Part shown: one piece after another, positions 1 through 13,486 of the stretch | How positions within the stretch are numbered: position 1 is the first letter of the stretch | Layout: every line of letters starts with the position of its first letter | From: Solicoccozyma terricola | Taxonomy: Eukaryota; Basidiomycota; Tremellomycetes; Filobasidiales; Piskurozymaceae | Assembly: GCA_001600875.1 (NCBI GenBank) | Contig: BCLD01000001.1 | Location: forward strand, 2,061,452-2,125,451 | DNA length: 64,000 bases | Direction of reading: 5' to 3' | The notes under the pieces: model-generated | Seen by the model: the letters and a program-made list of their open reading frames with translations, nothing else | What the model was told of the DNA's origin: nothing | The model's database searches: none | Translations under genes and position numbers: made by a program

Positions 1-1408
1 TGCGACTTGACGACTTGCATTGCTCCATTTAAAGCTCTCCAAACTTCATCGAACATGGCGGGATGAAAACGAAGCCAGACTTGACGCTCTGCGGAGTCTG
101 CATCTTTTCCGGGTCTCCATAAGACATCGGTTGGACCGATTAGACCATAAGGCCATTGAGCATGGTGGTGTATCGTTGTATGAGCTATTCGAGCACCTGT
201 TTCGTATCTTTTTTTTTCCAAGCCAACCGGATCAGCGACGGAGGTTTCTGAGTAAGGGGATGACACGATTACTCACTTTCCACCAGCCCAAGCTGTTAAC
301 CCCAAACACCTCTTCAGTACTCTGACTATGTCATCCCTCTCTCCGGTAATTTCCAAAGTGGAGAAGTAGGAAACATCATTGATGATACTTGAATTTCGAG
401 CCGCTCGATAGGCTGGTCGTCGGGATTTAAGCGTCGGTGTTCTTGCCTATCAAGGTATCCAAAAAGCAGTATTCAATGCTTTGAGAAAAGTGCGAAAAAG
501 AAGAACATAAGAAGTAACGTACTATTCGATGTCCCCAGATATCAATCATATGCATTCGTTTCGCATGCCAAATATGAGTTTCCAGCCACGTCTTTTTCAC
601 TTGAGAGGGTCGATAGTGGATCCATCAATAACCTACCAACAGCACAAGGGTAAAAACTCACGCTGCCGCTTAAGATAAACGGAAGTTGGTCGTCCATTCT
701 TCCCGCTCCTACGCAGTTTAGCTCTTTTTCGCTGTTTCTTCAATGTATCATCTTTTTCGTCGATCTTGGTTAACGAATTCCCAGCGTCAACATTCATATA
801 AACCAGCATGGTTTAAGTTGAGCACTTACCTCTGCTTTCGCTTTCTCCCGGAGTCGAAGTGGAACACGGCGGAAATTGTGAGAAGCAGCTCGACGTCGTA
901 AGTGGCGTGGCAGGGATTGGAAGGCTCTCGAGGTCAGTCGCGCACTGTGAATGATGTGGACCACGGTCAATTGGTGTTCGAATGGTCATTTTCATGAGCA
1001 TAAACACACGCTGCTAATCTCATTGCGGTGTGGAGGGTATGAATCTCGTGAGATCTTGCCTGTCAAAACGAGAACAATTATCATCAGTTCGAGTTGAACG
1101 ACGTGGGGGTTTTTGACGTTTGTAGCTCACGGAGATGAAGTTCTCCACATCTATAGCTCCAGGTAATGTTCTAGCGCCTGTAAAACGCCCCCGTTTGTCT
1201 CAATTAATTCCACTCGACACTCTCGGGATGTTATTCCGACCTTACTTTCTAGAACAGACAAGGCTGCATTCCCAATCAACTTTTTCCGATCTTTGCTTGC
1301 CGTTGGTACCCTTACAGGAAGCTGTTGACCATGTCGAACTATCTTCTGCTTCTTCCTCGACGGTCCTCCCTTCGATGGGGCTACCTCCGGAGCTCGCTTG
1401 GGAGGCAT
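1..1408 (-). CDS. POP1: Ribonuclease P/MRP protein subunit Pop1 (partial, C-terminus outside window)
   Basis: Pop1 is the large protein of nuclear RNase P and RNase MRP, which cut precursor tRNA and rRNA. Eight exons read 1408-1246, 1177-1131, 1059-1010, 944-830, 764-662, 599-523, 446-277 and 207 to the left edge, all in phase. The joined protein starts MPPKRAPEVA and has the family blocks in order: LPGAIDVENFIS (the first Pop1 motif), the basic stretch RAFQSLPRHLRRRAASHN, RPTSVYLKRQ, WLETHIWHAKRMHM, the YRAARNSSIINDVSYFSTLE block, then AQWPYGLIGPTDVLWRP, the start of the POPLD region. About 310 residues are present and the C-terminal part lies off the window. It diverges from RAI1 with 161 bp between start codons. 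Exon 1 on its own looks like a complete 85-aa gene because intron 1 reads through to a stop. Blocks are recognised by eye from the human and yeast proteins. Confidence 0.9.
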
Positions 1409-1569
1409 GATTGGTGTGTGTGGGAGGAGGTAGTGCTGCTGGTGATGTTCAACTGTCCGACTTATTTGTTGCTGCGGGCAACGATGGCCGTCTCGCGTGG
1501 CAGCTGTCATCCAACAATCATCAACTCGATAGATATCCCTCCCGCTTCTGGTCGTCATACAGCATCACC
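1409..1569. promoter_or_regulatory. Divergent promoter region POP1 / RAI1
   Basis: Only 161 bp separate the two divergent start codons, so both promoters must share this segment. Both genes serve RNA processing, so co-regulation is possible, but no binding motif was identified. Confidence 0.5.
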
Positions 1570-3086
1570 ATGTCTTCCTCAGCATTCTGTCCTCTCTCGC
1601 AGTCATCAACGTCTACCTCCCCTCTCGGCATCCAAAAACCTCACCTCCTCACTACTTATTCCCACCTGCCCAACCGCGACATCGTCCACTCCAATGAATC
1701 GATGGTGTATCACTCTCCAGCACCGATAGGGGTGGACTTGAATTACGGTTTCGAAACCAAAGTAGAGAGAGATCCAGAAAATGACATGGAAGAGCATTTA
1801 GACGGGTTGTGTCAAAGCTTGAGGAGGTGGGTTGAAGGTGGTGGGAATCTGAAGAGTGGGAGCCTTATTACTTGGAGAGGAATGTTGACTAGGTGAGTAG
1901 GTCCTCATCGTTTGGCGCGACGCGATGCAGTTTCGTCCAAGTGCTAAACATGAACACCATTACAGGCTACTTACAGCCTCATATGAGAAAGATCCATGGG
2001 AGATGAACGCTGTTGCTCTGGCTGGCAATGTCTATCTGGAGAATCACACCACGTTAGAAGCGGTCAAACGAAGGTAGGACTTTTCCAGACAAGACCAAAC
2101 ATAAATCTCACACTGACAACCGTTTTCCCCCTCTGTGACTCTAGGATAGAAGAAGAACGGTCTTACTCTAAACAATCATACCATGGCTATTCATTCGAAT
2201 CCTTCTCAACGTCAAAGACCCCCCCTCCCGCCTCTGTCCAACAACCAAACGTAGATACTGCAGATAGACATTTACATCCAGACTCATGGAGTGGTGATGT
2301 TAATACCAATGTTCAATGGTGCTGTGTGGTCAAGAGTGGAATTGAGGATGTTCGTTTGATCATGGGTGGTGAAGTTGATTGCGTCGAAGGTGAGACCCAT
2401 ATCTCTGACCGCGGTGGACAACAAGTCAATGACCGGGGTTAAACATACCATAGGAGAATGGACAGGTTCGACCGAATGTTGCGTAGAACTTAAAACGAAC
2501 ATGGTCATTCGGAATGAAAGACAACAAGCGAATTTCGAAAGAAAGTTGATGAAGCATTGGGCTCAATCTTATTTACTTGGAATACCCGTGGGTGTTCTGT
2601 AGTTGGGTATGGTCGGTGGGTGCTGATGAAACGAGAACTATCAGCGTATAGTAGTCGGGTTCAGAGACCAACATGGGATCTTACAGACGACGGAGACCTT
2701 TGAAACGCTCCGAATACCTCGGATGTGAGTCATCCAATACCCATCATCGCTTCAGCGCATGACCTTGATTTTCTCACCCTTTCTTTTCATCTTCCAGGAT
2801 ACCTACCACTCCAAACGCCTGGAATTCTAATCACTGTCTCGCAACATTCCGAACTCTCACTCAATTCATCCTCCGTACCATAATTCAGACTGACGTGTTA
2901 CCACTCTCAGCGTCAGCCGGTCTTGCTGAGGGCGACGAGCTACCGGAGCCGGTAGTATGGAGGCTGAGCTTTCGTCCGCGAGCAGGATTGGAATGTGAGA
3001 TTGTAGATTACAAGGCAGGAGAGGGGAGATGGGCGTTCTTGCGAGAGGATTATGTCAAGTCTGTCATCGGTTCAGGGAACAGATGA
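1570..3086 (+). CDS. RAI1: Rai1/DXO-family decapping nuclease
   Basis: Rai1 binds and stabilises the 5'-3' exonuclease Rat1/Xrn2 in the nucleus and removes incomplete or non-canonical caps from RNA. Six exons (1570-1892, 1966-2073, 2145-2389, 2454-2591, 2652-2724, 2798-3086) give 391 aa, close to the family length. The DXO motifs are visible: [12 protein letters not shown] near the N-terminus, GYSFE (the G-x-x-x-E motif), MGGEVDCV (the E-x-D acidic pair that binds metal) and CCVELKTN (the E-x-K motif), followed by the conserved QSYLLGIP and VVGFRD segments. The ATG at 1570 is chosen because it directly precedes the conserved N-terminal region. The exon 4/5 junction is set by the need to make VVGFRD in phase. 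The 3' end converges on IRA1, with 248 bp between the two stop codons. Confidence 0.93.
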
Positions 3087-3334
3087 CTTCCCTCAGCAAT
3101 GAGGACCAGAGCTTGATCGTCGTATGACTTCCGCCTAGGATTCCTGCTTATTATTGATATGAGATTGATACTCCATACAATCATGACAATGGGTGAATCC
3201 GAAACAATATAAAACCAAACAATGATCGATACTAGTCATAAGCGCCAACGCAGGGCGATCGTAATAGGACTGTTCTCGTAAAAGTTATAGATCAAGGTGC
3301 CAGTCGTTAATTTCTTGCCAGCAAGAAGCTTGCG

Positions 3335-6300
3335 TCAATTACAAAAAAGGCGAGCAGCCCATTCTGCTTTCTTGCCAATACTGTATGTAAGGAACGGTAC
3401 AAGCTTAGTCGTCGCAAGCGCAGGTAACATGAGTGTATCCGCTACTGACCGATCCATATTTTGTTCACCAAAGCTTAACTCCAGGAGCCCATCCATTCCC
3501 ATATCTTGGAGTGCACCCAGCGCTCTGCTCGGCACACCGGACATTGATGTTGGATTGACCGACGATGTATCGGATTCAGACTTGATTGATTCGGCTATGC
3601 TCGGTGCGAGCGTACTCGATATCAAAGACGTCACCATGTCGAGCAGCACAGGGTTTTCGGTGGAACTGAGGATGCTAACGGCTCGCGGAGCAATGGCTTC
3701 TTGCCTGTAAACAACATTGTGCTTGTAGTCAGAGGCGATGCCAACTGCGGCGACCTATGTACACACTCACCACATAGAGAACACATCAGGGTTGGCAGAT
3801 GCAATCTTGCGCAGGCAGCGATATAGCCATATCCTATCGGAATCGCCGTCGCATACGGCTAGCATTCCAATGATGCTAGACACCGCTAAAGTTGCCGTGT
3901 TGTCGTCACTGCAAGGAAGAAGCCTTCGTCAATGCACAGTTGCAAGGAACATTTACAGGTCGTCGACTCACAGAAAGTCTAGATCGACGTCATCCCGGCG
4001 AGTTTCTGTAGCGGGAAGTCCAGCTGAAGAGGAGGCTATGCTGAGTGGAGCTCCAACAGCGTCCAGCGCGAGGACATAACCGAGCGCGTTGCCACCGTTC
4101 TGCTGCTGTTGCAAACAACGTCGCAGAACAGCGATAGTCAACTCTCTTGAGGAAGCGATGCGCAACCCCTTGAATAGTAGGCCGAGCATGCTGAATGAGA
4201 AGCTGGTCTCAAATGATAGGCCAGTGACCTGGTCTAGGTTCTCATGAAGCTCATGCTGACGGAAAGCTAGTAGGACGTCCGATAGACTGCCATGCGCGAA
4301 GAAGGCTTGTTTGCCCATCACGTCCAGGGTCACAGCCAAGAGCTCGAGGACTGGGACAAACAACGGCTGATGATCGATCTGCAGGATCCCGATGCCCATC
4401 CAGAACGCCGCTCCGCCTGCGTACCGACTATCTTGGCCGAGAAGGGGGATAGCTCGCGTCAAGCACCGCAGCATACTCGTCAACAACCCGCTCTCGCCAG
4501 AATAGGACAACAGGCAACTGCGTATGGCGACCAATATTTGGTACTGTGGCGGCTTGCTTGTTAGCCAGAATCTCAACCAAGTGAACCTACGCTGCGACCG
4601 AATACCTACCAGTAGGTCGTCCTCGATCTCCTGTCCTTGAGCTTCGTTCTCAATGAGGAGAGCCAGAGCAGAGAAAGCCCTGCCCTGCGTGGTTGAATTA
4701 CTTTGGAAGCAAGTGGATGCTAATAAACCTGTGAGACGAGAAAACCATATATTCGCCATATCTAATCGCATGCTCATGAGCTAATGAATCTCATCCACCG
4801 TTAGGTCCCGCGGACTCACCTGTAGAAGGAGTTCCTGCTTCCAAAACCTTCTGAAGAAGTACACACAACTCGTCGATTCGCTCTCCATTGCCATCCACAT
4901 GACTACTAGGTGTACATGCTCCATTCTTGTCCAAACCAAATATGCGAAGTAGGGTCTCATCTTCGGTGACTTGATCATGCAATCCACTGAGTGCGTTTTT
5001 CTTCGATCCAGGCTTGGCAAATTCGGCTAGTTTCAGAGTAACGTTGACCAGGAGCGCATGCAAGCAGATTCGGTCCTCATTGTTGCCAATTCCGCATAGC
5101 ATGATGATAATGTAGAGCACGTCCGGCATGCCGAAAGCGATGTGACATCGATCTGCCAGAGAGCTTCGGCGGTGCGTAAGATTGAGCAAGATCCGCAATT
5201 GAGTCGATATCTCTCCCCATGCATGGTGCTGTTGCAGAGACTGCATAGGAAGCTGAGTATGGGTGCTGGAGATAGTCTGCAAAATGAGACGAGAGATCAG
5301 TGTTGACATGAAGGATTCCAGAGGACATGCACATACCTTGCGCAAGCGAGCGGCCCATCTCGCGAACGTGTCTGCAGGTGCAATGAGAGCTAGAGTTCCA
5401 CAGAGGTTGTCGAATTCAGGAGCTGATGCACCGATGTAGTTTGCGCGTTGGATGATCAGGTGAGTTGCGAGCTCTGACATTGACTCGTCATTGCAGTCGG
5501 CGAAGAGCTGCCAGACATTCTGCTCAAGCAGTAAGCACTCCTAGATGTCCGAGTCGTCGTCAGCGACTGTCTTTCAGACGAGCTAGAGACCGGATGACTC
5601 ACGACGGAACCCAGCGATTGCAGCCCAATGAGAGATTTCAAGCAGCTAAGCACGATATTGTCATCATCTTTCTGCATTGCAATCAAATTTTTGATCCATG
5701 GAGGGAGCGCTCGAGCGAGAAAGGGGCGTTGAAGTTGCGACGCTGCCAAGAAAGCTTCGCACCAGGCATTGATAAAAGGCACGGTGAGATGCTTTGCTGA
5801 AGCGCATTGCTCCATGACCTCCACAGCAATCATTGTCAAGTTGCTCGGAAGGTGGGATGCTGCAGCATCTCGGATAAGCAAGTCGTTCCGCCAAAATTCG
5901 GTTAAGTGCTCACCGCATCTGACAACACGCGTCCTTCCAGAGGTGACGTAGGGCTCGCTTGCCATGAGTAGGTCGTAACTCGCTTGTCGAAGTGCTCGCG
6001 GGCCAGCAGTGAGGTTCGAAAGCGCCGTGCACAGCAAGGCGGCGGCAATCTCGTTAATCTGCGTGGCATCGTTCCCATCTACCATGGACGTTGCGGCCTT
6101 CCCCCTCTTCTCATTGATTGCCTGTACCAATACATGTGATATGCAATGTGAGCGCTTACATCAGTGAAGCGATGTGCAACTCACATCCACAATATTCTTC
6201 TTGTCTTCAGGGAGGATGCCTCAGTCAGCGGTGTTTCGGCTATAGCGCCATCACGACTCACCTGCACCTAAGAACCGATCACTGAAGGACTCGTCCAGAC

Positions 6301-9300
6301 TATCCCAACTGTAGACTTCCATCAAGTGAGATGCGACACCTCTCAGCAAGTCCTGTTTGGTACGACTTTGAATGACAAGCTTCTGCCCTAGAGTCACTAT
6401 GCACGGGATGGGATGTGGTTGTCCTGGAGGGCAATAGAGAATATCGTTGATACCCGAGCGATAAGGACTCGTAGCAGCAGCTGATGGCTTGAGTCAGTGA
6501 GCTGTAACCGCGACTTATCCAACGACTCACCCGTGGTTTCAGCTGAGAGTTGGAGAGAATTATAGCTGACCAACTTCAAAAGTTCACTAGGGCTAGATGC
6601 TGCAACGATCTTGACTCCTCGTTGAAGCACTGGCGTGCAAGAAAAAAGCTGTAAGCAAAATGGTTCATTCGGCTGGGCCATTCCCGACTTACACTGCCCA
6701 TCGGAAGCTAGGAGTAGACGTCTAATCACACCTTCCGTTGCAAAATTGGGCAAGAACAGTGCGAGTGTCCCCAATGTGCCTGCAGTGGACTTTGTCAAAA
6801 TCGCAAGCAACTCAGTGAGGGCCTTTGGCTGTGGACCATTCTTTGCAGATGTTCCAAATAGATCCAAGATAACATCGTATTCCTCTCCACTGGTGGTAGA
6901 AAGTAGCTGTTGGCGAAGTGTCAGTCCCGCAAGCGACATCGGCATCCACTCGGGTTCACCTGTATCATGTGAGACAAAAGCCCATCTTCGTAAGTCGAGT
7001 CCAAGCCGCTGCCGATTAGATAGAACAGCCTGCGGCCGTTCAGACATCGTTCCCCCTCGAAGAACACCGAGTTTGCACGAGCTGTTGAGCGTTCTGAGTG
7101 ACGCTGCAATAGCCTTGAACGCCATCAGATTGATGTCAGTTATACGATAGCGCGTTGACGAGATCCAGAGACCCACTTGTTCAATTTCGCTTCCGCGTTA
7201 CCTGCAAAGTGGACATCTACAATGACACCCGATGCTAGAGCTTGCGTCAAGCTTGACATCATGCTGCCTTGCGAACGCTCAGCAGTAGCAGCTATCTGAG
7301 CCAAATGTTGATTGACAAATTGCCGACTGCGAATTATCGGGTCAGAGTAGTGTCTGCAAAAGACATCAAGACCATCGAGACTCACCAGTAAATTTCATCT
7401 GACTCTGCATCTTTGCTGGCGGCGTCGTAATTGTTGACATGCGCGGGCATAGATGCTACGTTTCCTTCGGCCTTGTAGCGTTACGAGGGTGAGTACAAAC
7501 GATGGCTGTCGCCTGAGTACGAGGACGTACCGGTAGCTGCTGCAAGTACATTAACATCTTGTCACTGTTAGCCTGCAAGAATGGGTTGAACGTCTTCATG
7601 TTCTCCTTGAATGTTTGACCGCTAGCGAGCACATTGAAGATTTTCGAGCACCATCGAGCTGGTCGCCACAACTCCGGTGCTACCGCCAGGCCGAAACGCT
7701 CAGGCGCAGCCATTGCAGGACACAGCTACAACAAGGTTCATGTTGTTAGAAACAGCCAGAAACGTGTTCCAAATGTGTCCTTACAATTCGTAGAAAGATG
7801 ATGCCGCCAACGGCATTCGTGTAGGCGCCAAATTTTGCTTGTGCGTGTTTGGCAACCGATGCAACGAGGAGTCGTAGTTGCCTGAAGTAATTGTTTCCCG
7901 CGAAATCAGAATTCCGAGCTCCCATCACTTTTCTTTTTGCACTCACCGTGGAGCTGAGGACACCGAATGAACGAGTCGATCTACCATCCTCTGACAGACT
8001 GCTTGAATGAAGTCGACAGTGCGACTATGTTGCGCTGTTGCAAGGTCGTGCTCCTCTAGGTCCAGAATGACGTCGCTCGGCTTACTGGCGAGATCCTTGA
8101 AGAAGGAAGCGAGAATATTGTGAAAATAGATCCAGATCGAGTGACTCTGAGCAAACACAGATATGAGTTTAGTGCATAACGAGTTTGAACGGAACATCCC
8201 GCTGGCGTCGTCTGCGGAAAGGATCGGCGTCAGGGTCATAATTAGAGAGGTAGCGTATCTTCATCGTGACTCGCCTGTCGACGCAATCTCAGACTCCACG
8301 ACGGTATCCAGCAGAACAAGTTCCTTGCTCTTTCTCTCAAAAATTCGATACAGGACCCCTACGAGGTGCTCATCCTGGCGACATAGAGGTGCGACCACTG
8401 GAAGAAAGTCACTCTAAAGCATAGCGTCAGACGGAGTCTCATTGCAAGAGGCACTGAGCATTCACGACTCACCGGATACTTAAGGACGAACTTGAGCAGC
8501 GTATCATAGGTTAGCTTAAGTTTTTCGGAGAACCAGACGCTCACTCACTTCGCTGAAGGGAAATGTTCGAGGGCCTTCTGGTCTGGTCGTGATTGTAGCC
8601 AATGAACCATTGCGAATGGAACGTGCCAGTGCTTGAATAATCATGCTGCGGACCTGATCATCTGACGACTGAGCCAACTTGATGCAGTATAGGAGACCGG
8701 ATCTTAGACGGCAGAGATTCTCGCCTGAGGACGGCGACACCATCAGCCTATCAGTCCAGCAGTCTTTTCTCGAGCATGCTTACATGCAGTGATCAAGTAC
8801 GAATCGATATCTCCGATGGTCTGTAGAGAGCGTCAATTTGTGATGAAGGGTATAACACCGTCAAAGCGGACTCACGGTGCGATTTGTCATGCCGACCAGC
8901 CACGAGATATGTTGACCAATGTTCCTCTCTAGCCGCTCTGCATCCAGTTGGCTTCGAGAAGCCAGACTGGAAGAACCGCTTGCGTATGCTTGCAGACAAG
9001 CGATATCTAGATCTGCCTGCAGCTTTCTTTTTTCCTCGGCGTCTCGGCTATTGGCTACATCGTCATTAACCTCGCTCGAGGTCCAATCGATAAAAGTCCG
9101 CAGTACGCCTTCGGGCATACTGTCAGAGCACGTATGTACCAGTCGACATACTTTCAGCCGACAGCGTAGAGACAAGACGGAGCGAGTCATGTTGCCGCAA
9201 TATTGAACAAGCTTACAAAGAACAGGCTCGAAGTTCGCAAGGTTTTTGCCCGGTATACCAGCTCTGCGTTCGAGTAAACAGAGGACACCCCAGCAGAATG

Positions 9301-12300
9301 TATCAAACGCATCCGAGCCTTGTACAGAGCCATCGGTGGCGACACTGTGACCAAGCAGACTGAGCAGATTCGCGTTGTCAGCCATCGAATGGCGCATGGA
9401 AGGTGACTAGTACTCACTCATTGAGTTGTGCCAGCAGATAGGCATCGTGAGAATCTGGAAGATCGACGCCGAGAGCCTCTTGGGCAGCCGATCGAATGAA
9501 TGGCGAGTCTGCCACAAGCAGATCGCTTTGCTCGTTGATATAAGCGTGCAATGAAACAATTGAATCTTCTTCAGTGGCGAACAGTGTTGGCAATCCCGCT
9601 TGCACCAGACTAGCTGCATATGCCTTTTGATCGCCTGACGGAGAGTTTGCGTGTACACAGACGTTGCTCATAGCTGCAACGACACAGCCGATGTTTTTCA
9701 GTTCCTGTGCTTGATCCTATAGACCAATGAGAGAGAGTGAGCTGGCGACGTCCAGAGATTCTTGAGCGCACTTACATCACTGAGACCATCCACGTTGTAG
9801 CGGCCATGTAGCGCGTGTTCCTGATCAGTATCCGTCCCGCCTATGACTCTGCCGAGCAATGATGAGAATCGCGAAAATTGCAACCTCCACACTGCCAGAA
9901 GTCCAGGAGATGGCGCCGCATCGCTTCGGAGGACTCCTCGGAAGAACTTCTGAAGCATTTGAGGCCCAACGATATCGGATGGTATTGCGAACCTGTTGTC
10001 ACACCCTGTCAACATCGTACATCCGTGAACGGAGTCCGGATCGAGCAATCTCGGGTGCTTTCGCTGGAGTGTCGAATACTCTTGGAGAAGATTCACGTTG
10101 GTAGTGACGATGTTAATATTGTGAGCCGCAGAAGATGCCATTAGCGCGATGCCTGCTGCTGAGCCCGCGATGCTCATAGCTGCGTGATCGAAAGGATCTC
10201 CAGCGTACTAGATTAATTAGTAAAGGAGGAGTCAGTCATCTCCGAGACAAGGTAGACGAACAATGAGCGTACAGTATAGAGCTGATCAATGATCTTGTAA
10301 ACGATAGGCAGTAAGGTATGCAAAATCGCAAGGTCGTGCTGGTATGGAAGTATGTCATGCATGGCCCAGATCGTCTGCACGGACGCCTTGAGGGCAGGTA
10401 CACGACTGTATGTATGAGAGGCTGTTAGTACAAACACACGGTCGGCCCAGTGATTCAGAATTACCAGCTATGGGCAATGGATCGCTTAATTGCATCATCC
10501 ACAGCAGTACCGTACTTCATAGACAGGCCGGTCTCCAGGATGAAACCCAGCAGTTCTGCCGTCTCGTGTCGGACACTTGCCGGTGTCGGCTGGACCAGTA
10601 GCATTGACAGTGAGCAAATGAACTGAGGAAGGCCGTCGTCGTCGGAGTCAAGTTTGTAGCTCGCATCATAGAGCCCATCCGGGTGCGGTTTCATATCCTG
10701 AGTGGCATCCTTTGCTCGCACCGGGCTATGCAAACAGCCGTACAGTGCGAAGTTGAGGTCGTTGCGGAAGAGCTGACATAAAGTGTGGATCAGGTCCAGG
10801 TCTTCGAGTTGCTTGCCCGAGGAGATGCGTCCAACGAGCGTCTTCGTCATGCTACGGATTGCAGGCGCGGCGGTGGGATAGAGTTGGCGCAAGAACTCGG
10901 TCGAAGATGTTCGTTTGGCCTATATGTGAAAGTTTGCAGGTTGTCAATCGGGATATAGAGCCTTGAAGGCCAACACATCACTTACCTCTTGCGATAATAT
11001 GATACAAGTTCGCACTGTGAGCCGTTTGCTCCTATCCCCCGCGTCTGCCTTCAGACCTTGATTCAAGATGGCCACGCCTTGCGGCACCGAAGACGATCGA
11101 ACCAAGGCGAACAGACCCTCTATAGCAAGGTCCTCGTCAAGCGCTGCTGATTGCATGAGATGTTCCTTCCGAGCACATCTGTCAATTTCCTGTCCCCATG
11201 TTTCCTCGCCGCTTTTCCGCATGCATACTCACTTTGAATTCCCTACCTGCAGCAATCTCAGTAGCGAGCATCTTTATCGGATTCGAATTTTGAGGTAGAT
11301 ACACAGCAGCTCTCAGGATATCCACTTGACATAATAAATTGGTCAAGTCTCGAATCCCGCGATTGTTTCGTCTGATAGCTTCCACAAAAGCGATCTGTAG
11401 CGTCAAGTGGAACAAGGATCGATTCAGCCTTTACGCCACTCCTTTTTTTTGTGTGTTTTTTTTTTTTCCCCTCCAATCACACTAACCCTCTTCGCTAAAG
11501 ACGACCCAGATCTGCCATTCTCACTCAACGCCCTCTCAACGATGTCCGGACTGACCGTCAACAGCGCGGTGATCGCCGGAGAGAAATGATTCGTTCGAAC
11601 GCTCTTTCCCTCAGACGACGCATTCTGAATCATAAAATCGCACAGCATCTCCACGAAACGATCGATTGATCTGTTTGATGCGATGAGAGCGACATATTCC
11701 GAGGTGTGAATGTCGATCCAGTTGAGAATCATATGTCTGATAAGACATGAGACGGCCAGCTGGGAGTGTCGTTTAAGGTGCAAAAATGATGACGACATGA
11801 CTTTGCAAAACCCAATCCTCAGTATATGAACCTCGTCGTTTCGATCGTCGAATTCCAAACTCACTTATCAATAACGAAACCAACTTGCCTTGATCTAAAT
11901 GACACCATTCCAACAATCTCAACTCCATCGTATCCGGTCGGTCCTCCCCTGCCTGAGTCAAATAAGTAATCCGACTTGCTATTCTACTCTTGACTACGTT
12001 CCAATTATAAGTCGATAACGCGAAAACAAGACGGCCGGTATATCGTTCAATTCGATGGATCGCTGCGGCGTTTATCATTGGGATCCGTCGACTTGTTGTT
12101 GTTGGTGAAGATTGACTTGAATGACGACGAGAAGTGGAGGTTTGGATGTCTTCCGTGTCATATGTCTATACCAAACGATTGAGCGCCATCATTAGCGAAA
12201 ACACTCAAAATACATTTTCTCACCCCAATTCCTAAACTCACACTTATACCCATAGGACTCATCTTTCTCCTCGGTGGTCTCCTATACCCCAATCCCAAAT

Positions 12301-13177
12301 CACTAACCACATCTGAACAATGCAAATATCTCATTACGCTAGTCCCAGATGCATTCTTCCCTCTAGCTACCAATGTCGTCCTACTCGCCGCTGCGCCCTT
12401 CGTAACGAACGTCCCTGGTATAGGCCATGATTCCGATGAAGATGTGGAAGACGTCGGATTCTGGAATGTTATTTGTCGAATGATGGATATCAGGATTGAA
12501 AGTAGGGATTTAGCGAGGTTGTCATCCAATTCAGGAGGATCTGACCATATTCCCGACGTCGTCGAGTCCGTGGTGGTAGCGTATTTCTGCCAATCGGAGA
12601 TTATACATTGATAGATGACTTTCAATAATATCGCTTGACTTTCCAGCGTGTAGGATGACATATTCATAGATGAGAGTTGTGATGTTTGTCGTATGAGAGG
12701 ATCTAATGCGGCGAATAACCCGATTAGAACTGGAGGGAGAGTACTCCGGGAGATGGTTATGAGCGAGGTGATTAGTTGAATGACGATGGGGTCGGATTCT
12801 ACTTCTGCAGAGGAACGACCGGTAGAATGTGGAAGCTGTGAATGCAAAGGGAGAGGGATTTGGAAGTGAGTTAGAATACAAGGTAAAAAAGGGTTGGTTG
12901 TTTCCTTAGAAACATCGTGAATCTTGTCTTGACTCACTTTGATCAATAGCTTTGCTATCAAACTCCCAATCACATTTCCACCTTGGGTTGTACCTCCCAT
13001 TCTACCTGAATCCGTGCTCATACTGTGAATACGTTGCTCTCTCGACGTCGAACTAGTTTGCGTGTCTACCAACCCAGACCTAGCCGACTTGTTGGCGGTG
13101 GTGGTGGTGGTGATGGATTGAGGCGGCACGGAAGAATGCCGTTCATGGGATGTGGGAGATGAATGGCGGTTGAACAT
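3335..13177 (-). CDS. IRA1: Neurofibromin/Ira-type Ras GTPase-activating protein
   Basis: Ira/NF1 proteins switch Ras off by accelerating GTP hydrolysis, and so restrain cAMP-PKA signalling in yeasts. I can chain 31 exons in phase from the ATG at 13177 to the TGA at 3335, giving about 2,644 aa, a typical size. The RasGAP domain is central: the arginine-finger segment GMFRSNSLCTK puts the catalytic Arg at about residue 1345. The FLRI/LCPAMAAPE block (the FLRF..PAIVSPE signature) is at about 1455-1467, split by the intron 7726-7784, and is followed by the helix with FNPFLQANSDKM. The flanking roughly 1,300 and 1,150 residues are helical and repeat-like, as in NF1. I saw no clear Sec14-PH module. 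Oddities are exons of only 20 nt (6185-6204) and 37 nt, and a GC-AG intron (8212-8274) just before the arginine-finger exon. The many single-exon open frames across 3.3-13.2 kb are all pieces of this gene. Confidence 0.92.
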
Positions 13178-13486
13178 GATAGGGTGCAGTGCTGGTTCAT
13201 GCCATGGTATGCTCTGGCCAGAGAAGGATGGAAGGACCAGGTGTAGTATGTGTTAGTAGTAAGGTGTTCGACAAGTGAGAACGCGGCTGGATTCGTCACG
13301 CGCCGAAAGGGATAGCAAGTACACGTCATTACTCGAGCTGGCCACCCGTCCCCACGTCATTCAGCTCCCGGCCAATGGGCAGATCGTGATAAGGCCACGA
13401 TGTCGATGTTCGATCGGAGCATGCTCCTCATCTCTTACAGGCTCTCACAGCAGCATCGGCCATCTACTTAATCCATCCTACACACC

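Noticed and set aside
20..325. Plus-strand open frame at the left edge
   Set aside because: It starts with TTG and lies opposite well-supported POP1 exons.
1151..1558. Apparent single-exon small gene on the minus strand
   Set aside because: Its 5' part is exon 1 of POP1. The rest is intron 1, and splicing into the next exon gives the Pop1 LPGAIDVENF motif.
6921..6981. Possible intron inside an IRA1 exon (gtgaac...caacag)
   Set aside because: Donor and acceptor phases do not agree with the following frame, while reading through is open and in phase.
12247..12611. Protein-like open frame on the plus strand opposite IRA1 exon 2
   Set aside because: It has no good start and no splice context. 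The minus-strand exon joins both neighbours in phase, so this is an antisense shadow.
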